Shown here: one piece after another, positions 50,609 to 61,952 of the stretch
Position numbering within the stretch: position 1 is the stretch's first letter
Layout: every line of letters starts with the position of its first letter
Origin: Larus michahellis
Taxonomy: Eukaryota > Chordata > Aves > Charadriiformes > Laridae
Assembly: GCF_964199755.1 (NCBI RefSeq)
Contig: NC_133896.1
Location: 71,582,642 to 71,646,641, forward strand
DNA length: 64,000 bases
Reading direction: 5' to 3'
Notes under the pieces: generated by a model
Databases searched by the model: none
What the model saw: the letters and a program-made list of their open reading frames with translations, nothing else
Told to the model about the DNA's origin: nothing
Position numbers and translations under genes: made by a program

Positions 50609-53600
50609 GTAAGTATTTACAGAATTAGTAGTTCTTGAAAGTTTTGTCTGAGGTAGGAAGCTCTTCTTCAATGTGGTGGTTTCTCTGCAGATGTAGGTCT
50701 GGTAGTGTTGGTGATCTTTAGTGTTACAGCACCGCAACATTCCAGTAATGTTGATGAACATTATTGACTTACACATTTCAAATCAGGGCTTCATAGTTAA
50801 AACTTCAAATTATCTGCTAAGGTGTTCTAGTTGTAATAAGAATTTACTGCTGAATTCTTGAATGAATCTGTGGCAAAAAATGTTAAAGACCAGACTGCAG
50901 TACTTGAATGGTCTGCTGTCTTGATCAAGTGTTGCGCAGGAAGAAAAATGACAGCTTCTTGAGCAATTTTTTATCTTCTTGCCTCTTGAGACAAATGCAA
51001 TGCTGGCTGTAGAGTTTTGCCTTGAGGCGGAAATCATCTCTGAGTTGCAAACTGACTACTGTAATGTATTTCTCCAGAGGGTGTGTGACCCAGAAATGTA
51101 TCCAAAGTTGATGGCATTTTCTGAAAATAATAAGAAGCTTTCCTTTAAAACTTTGTGTGGATTATTGTTGATTAGGTGAACTTGATAAAGGGTTGATAAA
51201 ATTTTGCTTGTCTTTCTGTTTCTTAGCTTAGTTTTAGATAAAGAATGAAGTGTGCAAATTGGTATGTTTTGTCTTTACAAGAAGAATGGGGGAGGGCAAG
51301 GACCCTTATCTAAGAAACCAAAGTCATAAAACAACATTATTAAGTACTTTCAGTCTAGAGTATATAAAGCTAGGAACATAGATTTATATTTAGATATTTT
51401 GAAAGAGTCCAAAAGGAGAGGTGTTGAACGTATGTACCAGGTTCTCTGCAAGTTGGGTTACAAGAAGTTATGACAAGTGTGTGTAAAGCAAGATGCTATT
51501 TGATAGTGTACAGTCTGTTTAAATCACTCACAAATAATTGTTTGACAAAAAAATTACAGTTTTGCATCACAAAACAATTTTTCTCCCGAAAAAATCTTGC
51601 CAACGTATTCTTTCTGCCCCATCATGGTTTGATTAGACCCTGGCTTTTTTGCAAGGTGTAAGTGGCTTGCTAAATATTAATTGGCAATTGTTTACTAAGA
51701 CTGGTGCTGTTGAAGCATCCTTGTGTATAAATTCTTAATAGTTTAAATACAGCAAATCAATAAATTTGCTTCCTCTCTGTTTTACATCTGAAGGTTAACA
51801 CCCTTCGGAGAGACATTAATGCATAAATAAAAAAAGGAGACTTCACTGTGGCTTTATATGTGATAAGAATGTGATCTTCTAACTTAGACTATAAAGAGAA
51901 TTCTTACTGTTACTTAGTTTTTTTTCTTTCTTTTGTAACAGCTTGCCATTCTTAAACTGTTTTGCATTTCTTTTTTCCTGTCTGTAAACAGTATGTGTTG
52001 TTTTAAGTTTGTAAATCAGTACTTCTATGGTGAAAGCATGTTTTACCCTACACACCGTTATAGCTGGTTACATTAGTGGTGCTATAGAGACCGTCTCATT
52101 TGTCATATAAATTTTGAGGTTGCAGAATAATTCAGCATTGCAGTCAGTAGCTTTCGTTTCTGGATGGCCTTATACACGTTCACTGCTCCACGTAGTCTGT
52201 CATTTAGAGGTACAGAGCCAAACACTGCAAATGCGTATCTCTAAAATAGGTCATAGTATTGCTCTGCTGAAGCTACCACAAGGAATTTTTCAGAACCTGA
52301 GGTTATATTTACAGTGTTGTCACTTGCTTTTCCAATAGCAAAGATGACACTATAGTTACTAACAAGCATGATAATTGAGTTCAGTGGAGAAATGAGAGAG
52401 AAGGAAACTTACTTTTAATGAAACTTTACTGTAAATAGGACTACGTTAGTCACATGAGACTTGGGGTTTCATTTAGTAGGCTGCTGGTATGAAGATTTTA
52501 ATTCATTTGACTCTGAAAATAATTTTGAGGGAATAGATTTAAGATACAGCATTAACACTCTATAAGGATTAAATAAAACTATTCATATGCCTTTGACAAA
52601 TGGTGCCCTTTCTTCTGCATCTGTTGAATATTATCCAATGGTAAATCATGAAGCAATGTGCTGTATGAAACCAAAAGCAAAAATTTGGGGTTGTCTTTTT
52701 TCCTTTCCTCCCTTCCTTCCTCCCTCATATTTATTTATAAAATATTTATATGCTTGCATCACTGACCACCTGCAGCATGAGCCTGCGGTTCTACATTACC
52801 ACTTACAGCGAGAAAACATTTCAGTGTGGTGATTGCCTAATTGGCAGTATCCAACTGAGATAGAGTACGGACAGAACATAATGTACAGATGAATGCTTAA
52901 CAACAGCTAGTCCCAGGAGTGTAGCAAATACTAGCTTTAAGTGGAATTTGTAGCTTGTTTTGAAGTAATGGGTAGATAATCTTGGTGAAAAGGAATATCG
53001 AAGTTGTTTTAAATGAAGACAACAGAACTTCAAATTACTGTTATTGCAGATTACAGGATAATATATAGTTGATAATGTAATATCAACTATTCTTAGTTTT
53101 AATTTCAGTGTGTTGTACAGAGAATTACTGCTCTCAAGGCATGAAAAAAATGAGTACTTTCATTCATACTTTATTGGTCATGTAATTTTACTGCTGTATT
53201 GTATATTTTTAAAATTTTTCGTGAAATATTTGTAATGGTATGCAAATATGTGCCTAGTAGCAATTATTTTTTAGTTAAAATACTTTTAGTGTAGAATTGA
53301 TAGACCTTCCTTACACTCCAAATCAGAATTCAATAATTTTTTGTTATTCAAGAACTTTGCTATAAAAGTCCTTTTCTAAAAGGAAAATCCTGCTGGTTTT
53401 AGACTACTTGTAACGTATCAGATGGATGTTAATTGCACTTATTATAAATTGAAGTGTAGTATGTGATGCAGTTGGTGCTTCTTATCTAGAAAATAATCTG
53501 TTTACTAATAATTAAAGAACATGGAATCACCATTTATACGCAGAAAGAAACGTGTCTAGCAGTCTGGAGTTTTTCATGTGACTGTTCAGCATTATTGCGC

Positions 53601-54442
53601 CTTGGAGATCAAATATTTCTTGGCGAGCTAGTATTTTCTGTATGTTCACAATAATTCTTTATTAATCCTTTATTTGTGTTCCTCTGCAGTACCAAGCAGT
53701 TTTGTTTTCAGTGCCATTGTTGATCTCTTATCAGCATCCTAGTATTCACTGGAAATAGCTGGTTTTTTTAGGGATTGTAAATTAGATCTGAGCAGATTGT
53801 TTTTAACAAAGTTAAGAAATAAGGTACAGGTGTAATTCTGCTTTTAAGATGTTGATTGTATGCACTATCGTGTTGAAATACTTTAATACTATTTTTTAAA
53901 AAGTCACAGCAGTAACATTGGAGCTATTGACTGTGCTCAAAGGGTGACTTGGACAGTTAAGTTCCCATAAACATCATAACCTTAACTGAGTTGGTTTTGC
54001 ATTAAATTAGAACTCACATTTATTAATGAGTTATGGGTTTAGGTTTTTTGTACTGGGACTTTTTTTTTTTTTAAGATATGATAGCAATGGAAGTTCCCAG
54101 AGGTACTCAGTAAAATTAATGAATTCTTAATTTTGAATATTAAGAAAGAGTAGAATTCACTTGAAACTTAAAAAAAAAGTGTGAGTGTAATTCAGTTTGT
54201 CGAAATAGTTGTATTACCTAAAAGGAGTATGTTTTGACCAAATTTAAATCAATTGTACCCCTCTTGAGTCATTTCTTCCTCTCAGTTAAAGCAGTGTTTA
54301 CAGCTCTTTAATAAAGTAGTGCTACTGCCATAATAATAAATGATTTACTAATGACACTTCAGATTTACTTACATGCTTGAATGTGTTTGAATGGTTTCAA
54401 TGTGTTGGACACTAAGGATCTCTCTTCCTTTTTTTTTTCTAG
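50609..54442 (+). other. AEBP2: AEBP2 intron 4 (about 3.8 kb)
   Basis: Donor gtaagt, acceptor ttttttttctag. AT-rich. Nothing was recognised other than homopolymers and a CCTT-rich stretch near 52705-52725. Confidence 0.85.
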
Positions 54443-54567
54443 CAAGACCTCATGACTTCTTTGACGCGCAAACACTGGATGCTATAAGACATCGAGCCAT
54501 CTGCTTTAACCTCTCAGCACATATAGAAAGTTTAGGAAAAGGCCACAGTGTTGTATTTCATAGTACT
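54443..54567 (+). CDS. AEBP2: AEBP2 coding exon 5: start of the C-terminal PRC2-contact domain
   Basis: Encodes the end of Pro382 through Thr423: [19 protein letters not shown] then [19 protein letters not shown] and FHST. It appears unchanged from mammalian AEBP2 as I remember it. This segment lies in the C-terminal part that contacts RBBP4/7 and SUZ12 in published PRC2 structures (family knowledge). The acceptor is a long T tract ending ctag, and the donor is ACT/gtaagt, strong. The exon ends in phase 0, which matters for the candidate alternative exon downstream. Confidence 0.97.
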
Positions 54568-56532
54568 GTAAGTATATACATATTTTGCAGTCTGTTTGTT
54601 TACCTACGCGTTTCAAAAATCTAATACTTTAGAAAGATTTCTGTGTTCCCCTTATTGCTATAGGCATTTAATCAGAAATAAGTATTCGTAGGTATTTTAC
54701 ATTGTTGATTTGTCCATTTCTATTAGTAAATTAACTTTTTAAAAGTAGTGTTAGCAGTTGTTCTAGCTCACAAACTGAATACCTTGCAACACTTCCTGTC
54801 TGGTACACTTGGGGAGATATCTAATAGAAAGTACGTGTTGTAGAAAAATTTGGTTATATCTTCAAAATAAGAATGCAATTCAGATGCCATTTCCATAGTT
54901 GTGGGTGACAGTGCTAATTTATCACAAGGAATTTTGAGGGTAACTGTATAATTAAATATTTAGAGATGCTGATCTGAAATTTATGTTTATTCCTTTTTTT
55001 TCAGTTTAAAAGATATAAAGCTGAATAAATGTATTGTTGTCACCCTTTTTTTTTTTTTTCTTTTAATAAATTTATCACCACAATGTCAGTGAATTGCTAG
55101 AAGGAAGCAAGTACCAGGTGGGGAACTGGCCTTTAGTCCTGTTTCCGTAGCCTATTTTGTTAATTTTGCTTCTGTTTGGATAGGATAGACATCAGTATTA
55201 ATTTAGAAAAGGTCAAAAGTGGGGGGGGAAAAATACTGAATTGGGCTATAGGGATCAGAAGCTCAAATAGCTTTATATATAACCTCAGGTTTTCTTAACC
55301 AAATTGGGTGATATGGGCATATAAATGGTAGAGTCTCAGCTGAAGAAAAGAATTAAGGGATGGGACAAAATGGGCAGACTGGTCCAAGATGAACTGCAGT
55401 CCAGGGGAGGAATGCTGACTGCAGTGTCTTCAACTATGGTTTAACTTGAACATATGATTCAAACTATTGAACTGTCAGTCTCTTTCTGTAAATAAAAGAT
55501 GATTTTCTATGCATGAAACTTATTTCATCCTGTTCTACAAGACTGATGGTTGTTATAAATATCTGTGGCCTGTATTAGAAGTTTTTCCTAAATGGTTACT
55601 CCTGGACTTTATGTGCGTTGAGTACCAGCTGCAAGCGGAGTTTTGCAGGTGGCTTAGCTGTTACTGTATTTAAATCTTATTCTAGTTTTCATGGACAACA
55701 TGGATTTTTACAATGCTGTGAGAAAAGCGGATTCTCTTCCAATTCACAGCTTGCTTTAATCTGAAAGGTTATCCAGACAGACTGCTCGGTTGTGGAAGCT
55801 CACCTCTGGCTAGTGGAATAATTCATAAGGAGATGGAATTAGAGGGAGGAATGTACTCTAAAACTGCTTGGAATTAACCTGGAGGAAGTGGTGAAAATCC
55901 TTTTAGCTTATCTGTGCACACGTCACTCGATGGTAGGGGGTTGATTAGATCTGAAATTGCTTAGACGTCAGTTGTGGGAGAGGTGGTACCAGTGGGAGAA
56001 CTGCTCTAAGATTCCAGCCCTATGCTGCACTTTGCTACCCCGTTTTAGTGTGCTGCTACAGTTGTGTGGGCTTGTGCTGGACACCAGCTGTAGCGATGAG
56101 ACTCTGCTTTAAAAAGAAAAGGTAGAATAGAAGCAGTCTCATGGACGTACACTGTTATACTGAGCTAACATTCACCTCAGATGCAAACACATTTTTCATA
56201 ACTTAGAAGCATTAGGACATTGATTTTGAATGGTGACTGGCTAAATTAGTGTAATATGGTTTGTGTGGTCCACCTTCGGATGAAGAAAAAAACGTGTAAT
56301 TATCAGGGGCGTTAATTTGAAAGTTGAAAAATGTGAAGGTAAAATTGTCTTGCTATCTGAAAACTGACATAAATTATATAGATTTTTTTTTTCTTATGCA
56401 GCATAAGAGTAATGTCAGCACAATGCAGTATTTTACAGGATGGATATCCTAGTGAAAAAACACTAATGTGAAGAATTTCTAAGCAGTCACTGTAGATACT
56501 TTCATCTCCTATGAAAAGGCACTCCTTCTGTT

Positions 56533-56576
56533 TTTATATATATATCTATATTTTTTTTATATATATATATATTAAT
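56533..56576. repeat. AT-rich microsatellite, (TA)n with a T run
   Basis: Two (TA)n blocks separated by a run of eight T in intron 5. It is a simple repeat and likely length-variable. Confidence 0.8.
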
Positions 56577-58282
56577 TTAAACTCACCCTTTTCTTTATAT
56601 TGAAAGCTGTAGAATCAATAAGGCCTTTTTGAAGAAAGGCTTTTGCTGTTCAGAGTTCACCTTTCATTTCTTCCTTAATTTTTTTTTGGGCTTATTTGTT
56701 TTAATTGCAGTCAAATTCTTGGTACTTTGATTCTTTGAATTGTCAGATGGTAAAAGTCAGGCGTTTCCATTTAACCTAAAGAACAGATATCACACTGATA
56801 AAATGCAGCTTATAGGTTACCCTGTCATGTCCGTGTCCCGTCCCCCCACCCAGCTTTTTGAAATGGCTAGAATTAATTCTGTAAAATATTTGAATACTAA
56901 ACTGTTCTTCACTGGTTTTAGCTTTTTTAGATATTTCAGATCATTGATCACATGTATTGATACTAGTTACATGTGTTTTGAAGTCTTAAAACTTTGAAAC
57001 ACAGTAACTGAATAAAGAAGTAAGATGCGTATCAATTTATAGGGTGAAATTTTTTTCTTTTTCCAGAAGAGGTCAGCAGAACTCCATTTCTGATTTGAGA
57101 CAACTTTGATGGGTGTTTCTTTCACAGAGATAAATTCAAATTAAATTTCCCTTCTGTTTCTGGGACAGTGCATGAAATTTAGAGAATATAGTAAGAGTTT
57201 TTTCAAATAAAGCTGTATTGAGCATATGTCTATTGGATGAATTATATTTTTAAATCAAAAACTTAGGTGGACTTAAGTTCTTTACAAAATACTTTTGAAT
57301 CTTCAGAGCATTATTATTAGACATGCTAGATTTCTTCCATTTCATTTGTGACTTTTGCAGACTTGACCGTAAAGCTCTGATTATTAGTGTTAAAATAGCA
57401 AATATTTTTTTAACTGCTCTTTTCCCCCATTTTGCATTTGTCTGCATCATGGCTTTATTTCTGACTCTAGCCTGCCTAGGGTATGTAAAATTTTCATTGC
57501 ACTAACTGTGATACAAGTGGATATCTTTTTTTAACCTTTTATAAAAATTTCTTTAAATATGACAATTTCAAAATTTACCTGGGAAAAAACAATGGCAGCT
57601 ATAGATTCCAGATTTCTGTTGTCTCCTAACAAAAAGGTAACGTACTACTTTTATATTAAACAAAAATAGGTGTGTTCCATATATGGAGAGAGGATCTTTC
57701 ATCCTGGTCAAAAGCAAATGAATTGCTCAGATTTTGAGTATTGATTACTTAGTAGGGACAAAAGAAGGCAATGATATGGGAGAAAAAGTGCAAAATTCAC
57801 ATTGAATGCAAGTGTATCTCTCTATGCGAAAGCATCCTAGCTATAACTTTTTCATAGCTCTCATGTATTCTATATGATTTGCTCTTTTGTTATGAAAAAT
57901 TATTTAATTTTCTACTGCTAAAAGTTACTTTCTCCTCCTATTAAACTTCTTTGTGCATCTGAAAACTGGTTTAAGCCATTATTTTAGCACTGATTGCTTG
58001 AAGATGTTACTAGGGCTCTAGAATATGAGAATGGTACTTGCAGTGGTATAATTAAGGCAATACTTGAAGTGCCCTAAATTTTTTTTTTTACACATCAGTG
58101 TTTCATTTTTTGAGTTTTTACAAATGTCTCTCGTCAGTATGGGGATGGCAAGACAGCAGAGTCCTAAATTTTGTACTGCATATTCGTGAAAATAAGAAAT
58201 TGTTATTGTTAGAGTTTGTACTTTTTTTTTTTCCCTGTTGGAGAATACAGATGATGATATTGTGTGGTTCTCTCAGATCTAC

Positions 58283-58335
58283 GGTTCTGGAGTCACCATG
58301 TATTTTGACTCCAGGTTCTGGAGTCACCATGTATT
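58283..58335. repeat. 22-base perfect direct repeat, period 31
   Basis: The 22-base unit beginning GGTTCTGGAGTCACC occurs at 58283-58304 and again, identical, at 58314-58335, separated by 9 bases (TTGACTCCA). It looks like a recent local tandem duplication within intron 5. Confidence 0.85.
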
Positions 58336-59384
58336 ATATTCTAAACCCCTGTAGAAGCGGTGCCATTTATTGTGTGATAGAGGGACGGCAACCTCAGCTT
58401 TAACTAATACTTAGACGTAACATGAGTCTGTGACTTGTGTATTTTGTATGGTTTCCTAGTTCATGTTCTTCAAGTTTTAGATAGGATGAAGAGCAGCTTG
58501 GGGAGAATAACATCGTCTTCTCATTTGTGTGTAGCTAGTTTACCGTGTCCATATGCCTAATGTTTTAAAAAAGTCACCTGTAAACTTTTCAGTATGTGGT
58601 ATCCATGATACTTGCATTACATGAGAGAACATACGTGTCTCCTTAAAACTTGAAGGTTAATTTGAGAATGAACTGGACTGTAGAAGAAAAATATATGGTG
58701 TTCAGTAGGAAAGATGAAGAGAAGTGAGCTTTACTTATCTTTATTCGGTTCCAGGTTGAGGTGCTCCAGTCTACAGCAAAGAAACTGAGTTTGCAGAAGT
58801 AGCTGAGTTCTGGGCAAAGGCTAAAACTTGAAGCTGGAAGGGATTGGAGGAATGCTTTCTAAATCTTTACTTAAAAAGTCAGGGTTTTCATCCCTGCTCC
58901 AAACTTAGTGAGAGGAAGTATCCTGTTGTGGGTATGGCTTAAGGCTTAAGAGGAAAGTTCTTAGTGTAGTATTCTTTGATACAAGAGTCAGTTAAACTTT
59001 GTCTAATTGGCAAAGATTACTTAAAAAAGTATTTTTACTGTCATTTATCTACAGTATCTCGCTATGACACCCTATTGCAGTTCTTACAGGGAGCATTTCT
59101 TCAATTTATCGTGAATTGCTGGATGTCAAAAGCAGATTTTTCTCACTCTGCCTTCCTATCCCATTTCCAGAAGAATTGTGAATATATATTAAATGAGACA
59201 TCCTAAAACTGGGGCTAACTAATTGGAACCTTCTCCTTTTGGAAGAACTGTGCATTACTGTAGTTAATTTATTGCTTCTCTAAGGCCATTGGATGGCTTT
59301 TTCCATATCACATGACAACCTGGTTTAAAAGCTCTTAGTGTGAGACTTCAGTGTTTTTTTAGAAATTCAAAATCTCAAATACAA

Positions 59385-60372
59385 GATGGGTTGACCTTGG
59401 CTGGATGCCAGGTGCCCACCAAAGCTGCTCTATCACTCCTCTCCTCAGCTGGACAGGGAAGAGAAAAAATACAATGAAAGGCTCCTGGGTTGAGATAGGG
59501 ACAGGGAGAGATCACTCAGCAATTACTGTCACTGGCAAAACAGACTTGACTTGGGGAAATGAATTTAATTTATTGCCAATCAAATCAGAGTATGTAATGA
59601 GAGATAAAACCAAATCTTAAAACCCCTTTCCCCCACCCCTCTCTTCTTCCTGGGCTCAACTTCACTCCTGACTTCTCTACCTCCTTCCCCCTGAGCATTG
59701 CAAGGAGATATGGAATGGGGGTTGCGGTCAGTTCATCACACATTGTCTCTGCTGCTCCTTCCTCTGCACACTGTTCCCCTGCTCCAGCGTGGGATCCGTC
59801 CCATGGGAGACAGTCCTTCGTGAACTTCTCCAATGTGGGCCCTTCTCACGCGTTGCAGTTCTTCATGAACCGCTCCAGTGTGGGTCCTTTCCATGGGGTG
59901 TGGTCCGTCAGGAACAGAATGCTCGAGCATGGGTCTCCAATGGGGTCACAGCTTTCTTCAGGCACATCTACCTACTCTGGCATGTGGCCCTTCATGGGCT
60001 GCAGGTAGATTTCTGCTCCACCATTAACCTCCATGGGCTGCCTCACCATGGTCTCTACCACAGGCTACAGAAGAATCTCTCCTCCAGCACCTGGAGCACC
60101 TCTTCCCCCTCCTTCACTGACCTTGGTGTCTGCAGAATTGTTTCTCTTGCATATTCTCACTCACTTCCAGCTGCTGTTGTGCAGCAATTTTCCCCCTTCT
60201 TAGATATGTTATCCCAGAGGTGCTACCACCGTTACTGATGGGTTCGGCCTTGGCCATCAGCAAGTCCTGGCGTTGGCTCTATCGGACATAGGGAAGCTTC
60301 TATCAGCTTCTCACAGAAGCCACCCCTGTAGCCCCTCACTATCAAAACCTTGCCACCCAAACCCAATATTCC
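59385..60372. mobile_element. Avian endogenous-retrovirus-like repeat (non-coding)
   Basis: This block differs from the flanks by its higher GC and C-rich composition. It contains phrases that I recall from a very common avian LTR-retrotransposon-type repeat: 'gccaggtgcccaccaaagc', 'tcctcagctggacaggg', 'gagagatcactcagcaatt', 'ttaatttattgccaatcaa', 'gatatgttatcccagagg' from the later part and 'cacagaagccacccctgta' near the end. No gag, pol or env frame is present, so it is a non-coding segment such as a solo LTR or LTR-adjacent piece. I cannot assign the subfamily or orientation by eye. Open frames inside it are chance frames. The start at about 59385 is approximate. Confidence 0.7.
59782..59965. 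repeat. Degenerate tandem units inside the retroviral-like repeat
   Basis: A CTCCAGTGTGGG-like core recurs at 59782, 59828, 59873 and 59922, with spacings of 46, 45 and 49 bases. The rest of each unit is also related ('gtccttc..gaac', 'ccatggg'). This is an internal minisatellite-like array belonging to the repeat element and not a gene. Confidence 0.7.
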
Positions 60373-61660
60373 AGTTCTCATCTACAAGCATATTGATAAC
60401 TTCAGATATCTCAAATATAGCTGTATTAATAGTCTGGATCTTAAATCTAAGGACGCTTCTCTCTGCATTACTTTTGTGTAGAGGATCACTGCACAGTTGT
60501 AAGAATAAAACTTCAAACAAATTTGTGAATTCCTTGAAATGTCATGACTAAGTTTAATCTAGTATGATATTCAGTTGTGGGAAATTGCTTTGGTTGATGA
60601 AGATTATGGACTTCACCATATGCTACGTTTTAGCATATACTAAAAAAAAGCATAGACTAAAGTCTGTTTCATAAAGATCACTTGCCACCCTTATGTATTT
60701 CTGGGCTTTAAAGGTTCTCTGGTAAACTTTTTGGAGTTCACAGTATCTGCAGTTGCTGTGTGTGGAATCTTTCAAAGATTTAATAAGCATTTTATGCTCA
60801 GAGGTGCAGAAGGTGGGAGAACTGGTGTTTGAAGCAAATAGGAAAATCTGTATGAAGTATTGTGATGTGTAGTAAAGGAGAAGCTGAGAGTAAATCAGTA
60901 GAAGAGGAAGCAAACAGCTCTTCGATTTTTCTGGATACTGTAAATTTTTGGGATACCTTTTGAATGCCGGTTTTAAAGAATATATTTTACCTGAATGAAC
61001 AGTTTTCTTTTTCATACTTTCTGTGTGTGTATTTCCAACTTTGTCTTGGCTGAAGGTGGGAGTCTAGCTTCAGGGTCCTGCACCTATAAAATGTTATTCT
61101 CTGTGAGAGTGTCCTGTGTGCTGGTCTACTGTGAGCTAGCATGAGAAACCATGAGAGAGGAATTGTCAGTTCTTGTCTGGGACACGTACATATGTTCTGT
61201 TTAAACTCCATCAATTGTTGATAGGTTTTTGACACATCACTTGCTTTGTTATTCATATAACAATAGTAGCAAGTGTACTCTATACAGTGTTAAGGGTTCC
61301 TGTTATGTATGCATTAAACCTCTGTAAACCTGTGAGTTCTTCCAAGTAGCCTTTGCCGCATTCACAGTGCTTGGCTTAAGTATTGAAAACGAATGAGTAA
61401 AGGTTACCTAGGAAGTTATACGTACAGTGTGTCCAGATGTCGAAGCATTTGTGAGAGAAGATTTTATTGTTATGCTATGCTGTAATTTAACTATAAGCTA
61501 CATCAGTTTTTTGCATCTTCTATTGTGGAACAACATGAGCAAATTTGTAGAGGAATGTATGTTCTTCAAAGTGTTAGGAGTAGCCACTTAAAAATTTGAA
61601 CTATTTTAAAAGAAAGAAGACTTCTTACAGGATGCATTTTATTAATTTTTTTTTTCCTAG

Positions 61661-61768
61661 GGACCACTCAATAGGCAAATGTTAAAGGAAAACCTCGCCA
61701 AAAATGGCTTGAGTAGCGATACGTACATTCAGCCTATATATAGAATTAATGAAATTTTAAAAGAATAG
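61661..61768 (+). other. AEBP2: Candidate alternative terminal exon of AEBP2
   Basis: A strong acceptor (long T tract followed by cctag, AG at 61659-61660) opens a 35-codon frame ending in TAG at 61766-61768. The frame begins GPLNRQMLKENLAKNGLSS, continues DTYIQPIYRINEILKE, and is exactly the phase supplied by exon 5, which ends in phase 0. The other two phases hit stops within 8 codons. Splicing exon 5 to this site would replace the normal C-terminus from residue 424 with a 35-residue tail. An AATAAA lies about 150 bases on, inside exon 6 (61917-61922). There is no homology I can name, and it may be a chance frame or an already catalogued isoform I do not recall. Confidence 0.4.
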
Positions 61769-61884
61769 AACAGTGTGCCTTTTATGAATGTCCAGTTGAA
61801 CATGAAGAACATTAGTTTTTGTGCAAAAAAATTTTAAAAATCTGGAGATTTGGTTTTAATTATGATTTATGTAATTATTATCAG

Positions 61885-61952
61885 GTAATAGCTAAAAGAA
61901 AAGAAGATTCTGGAAAAATAAAACTCTTGCTTCATTGGACACCAGAGGACAT
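61885..61952 (+). CDS. AEBP2: AEBP2 coding exon 6: C-terminal domain, continued
   Basis: Encodes residues 424-445 (VIAKRKEDSGKIKLLLHWTP then ED) and the first two bases (AT) of residue 446, which is Ile in mammals. The acceptor is taattattatcag and the donor is gtgagt at 61953. The sequence continues the conserved C-terminal region of AEBP2. The following exons, expected to start with LPDVWVNE, are not in the window. I scanned the remaining 2 kb for that coding sequence and did not see it. Confidence 0.96.

Larger units (their letters stand above)
54568..61884 (+). other. AEBP2: AEBP2 intron 5 (about 7.3 kb)
   Basis: Donor gtaagt, acceptor taattattatcag. It contains an AT microsatellite (56535-56573), a 22-base direct repeat (58283-58335), a retroviral-like repeat (about 59385-60372) and a candidate alternative terminal exon (61661-61768). 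The rest is AT-rich with no recognised content. Confidence 0.85.

Noticed and set aside
59585..60238. Open frames of 82-149 codons in intron 5
   Set aside because: They lie inside the retroviral-like repeat, show its tandem motif rather than any protein domain, and are not gag, pol or env.
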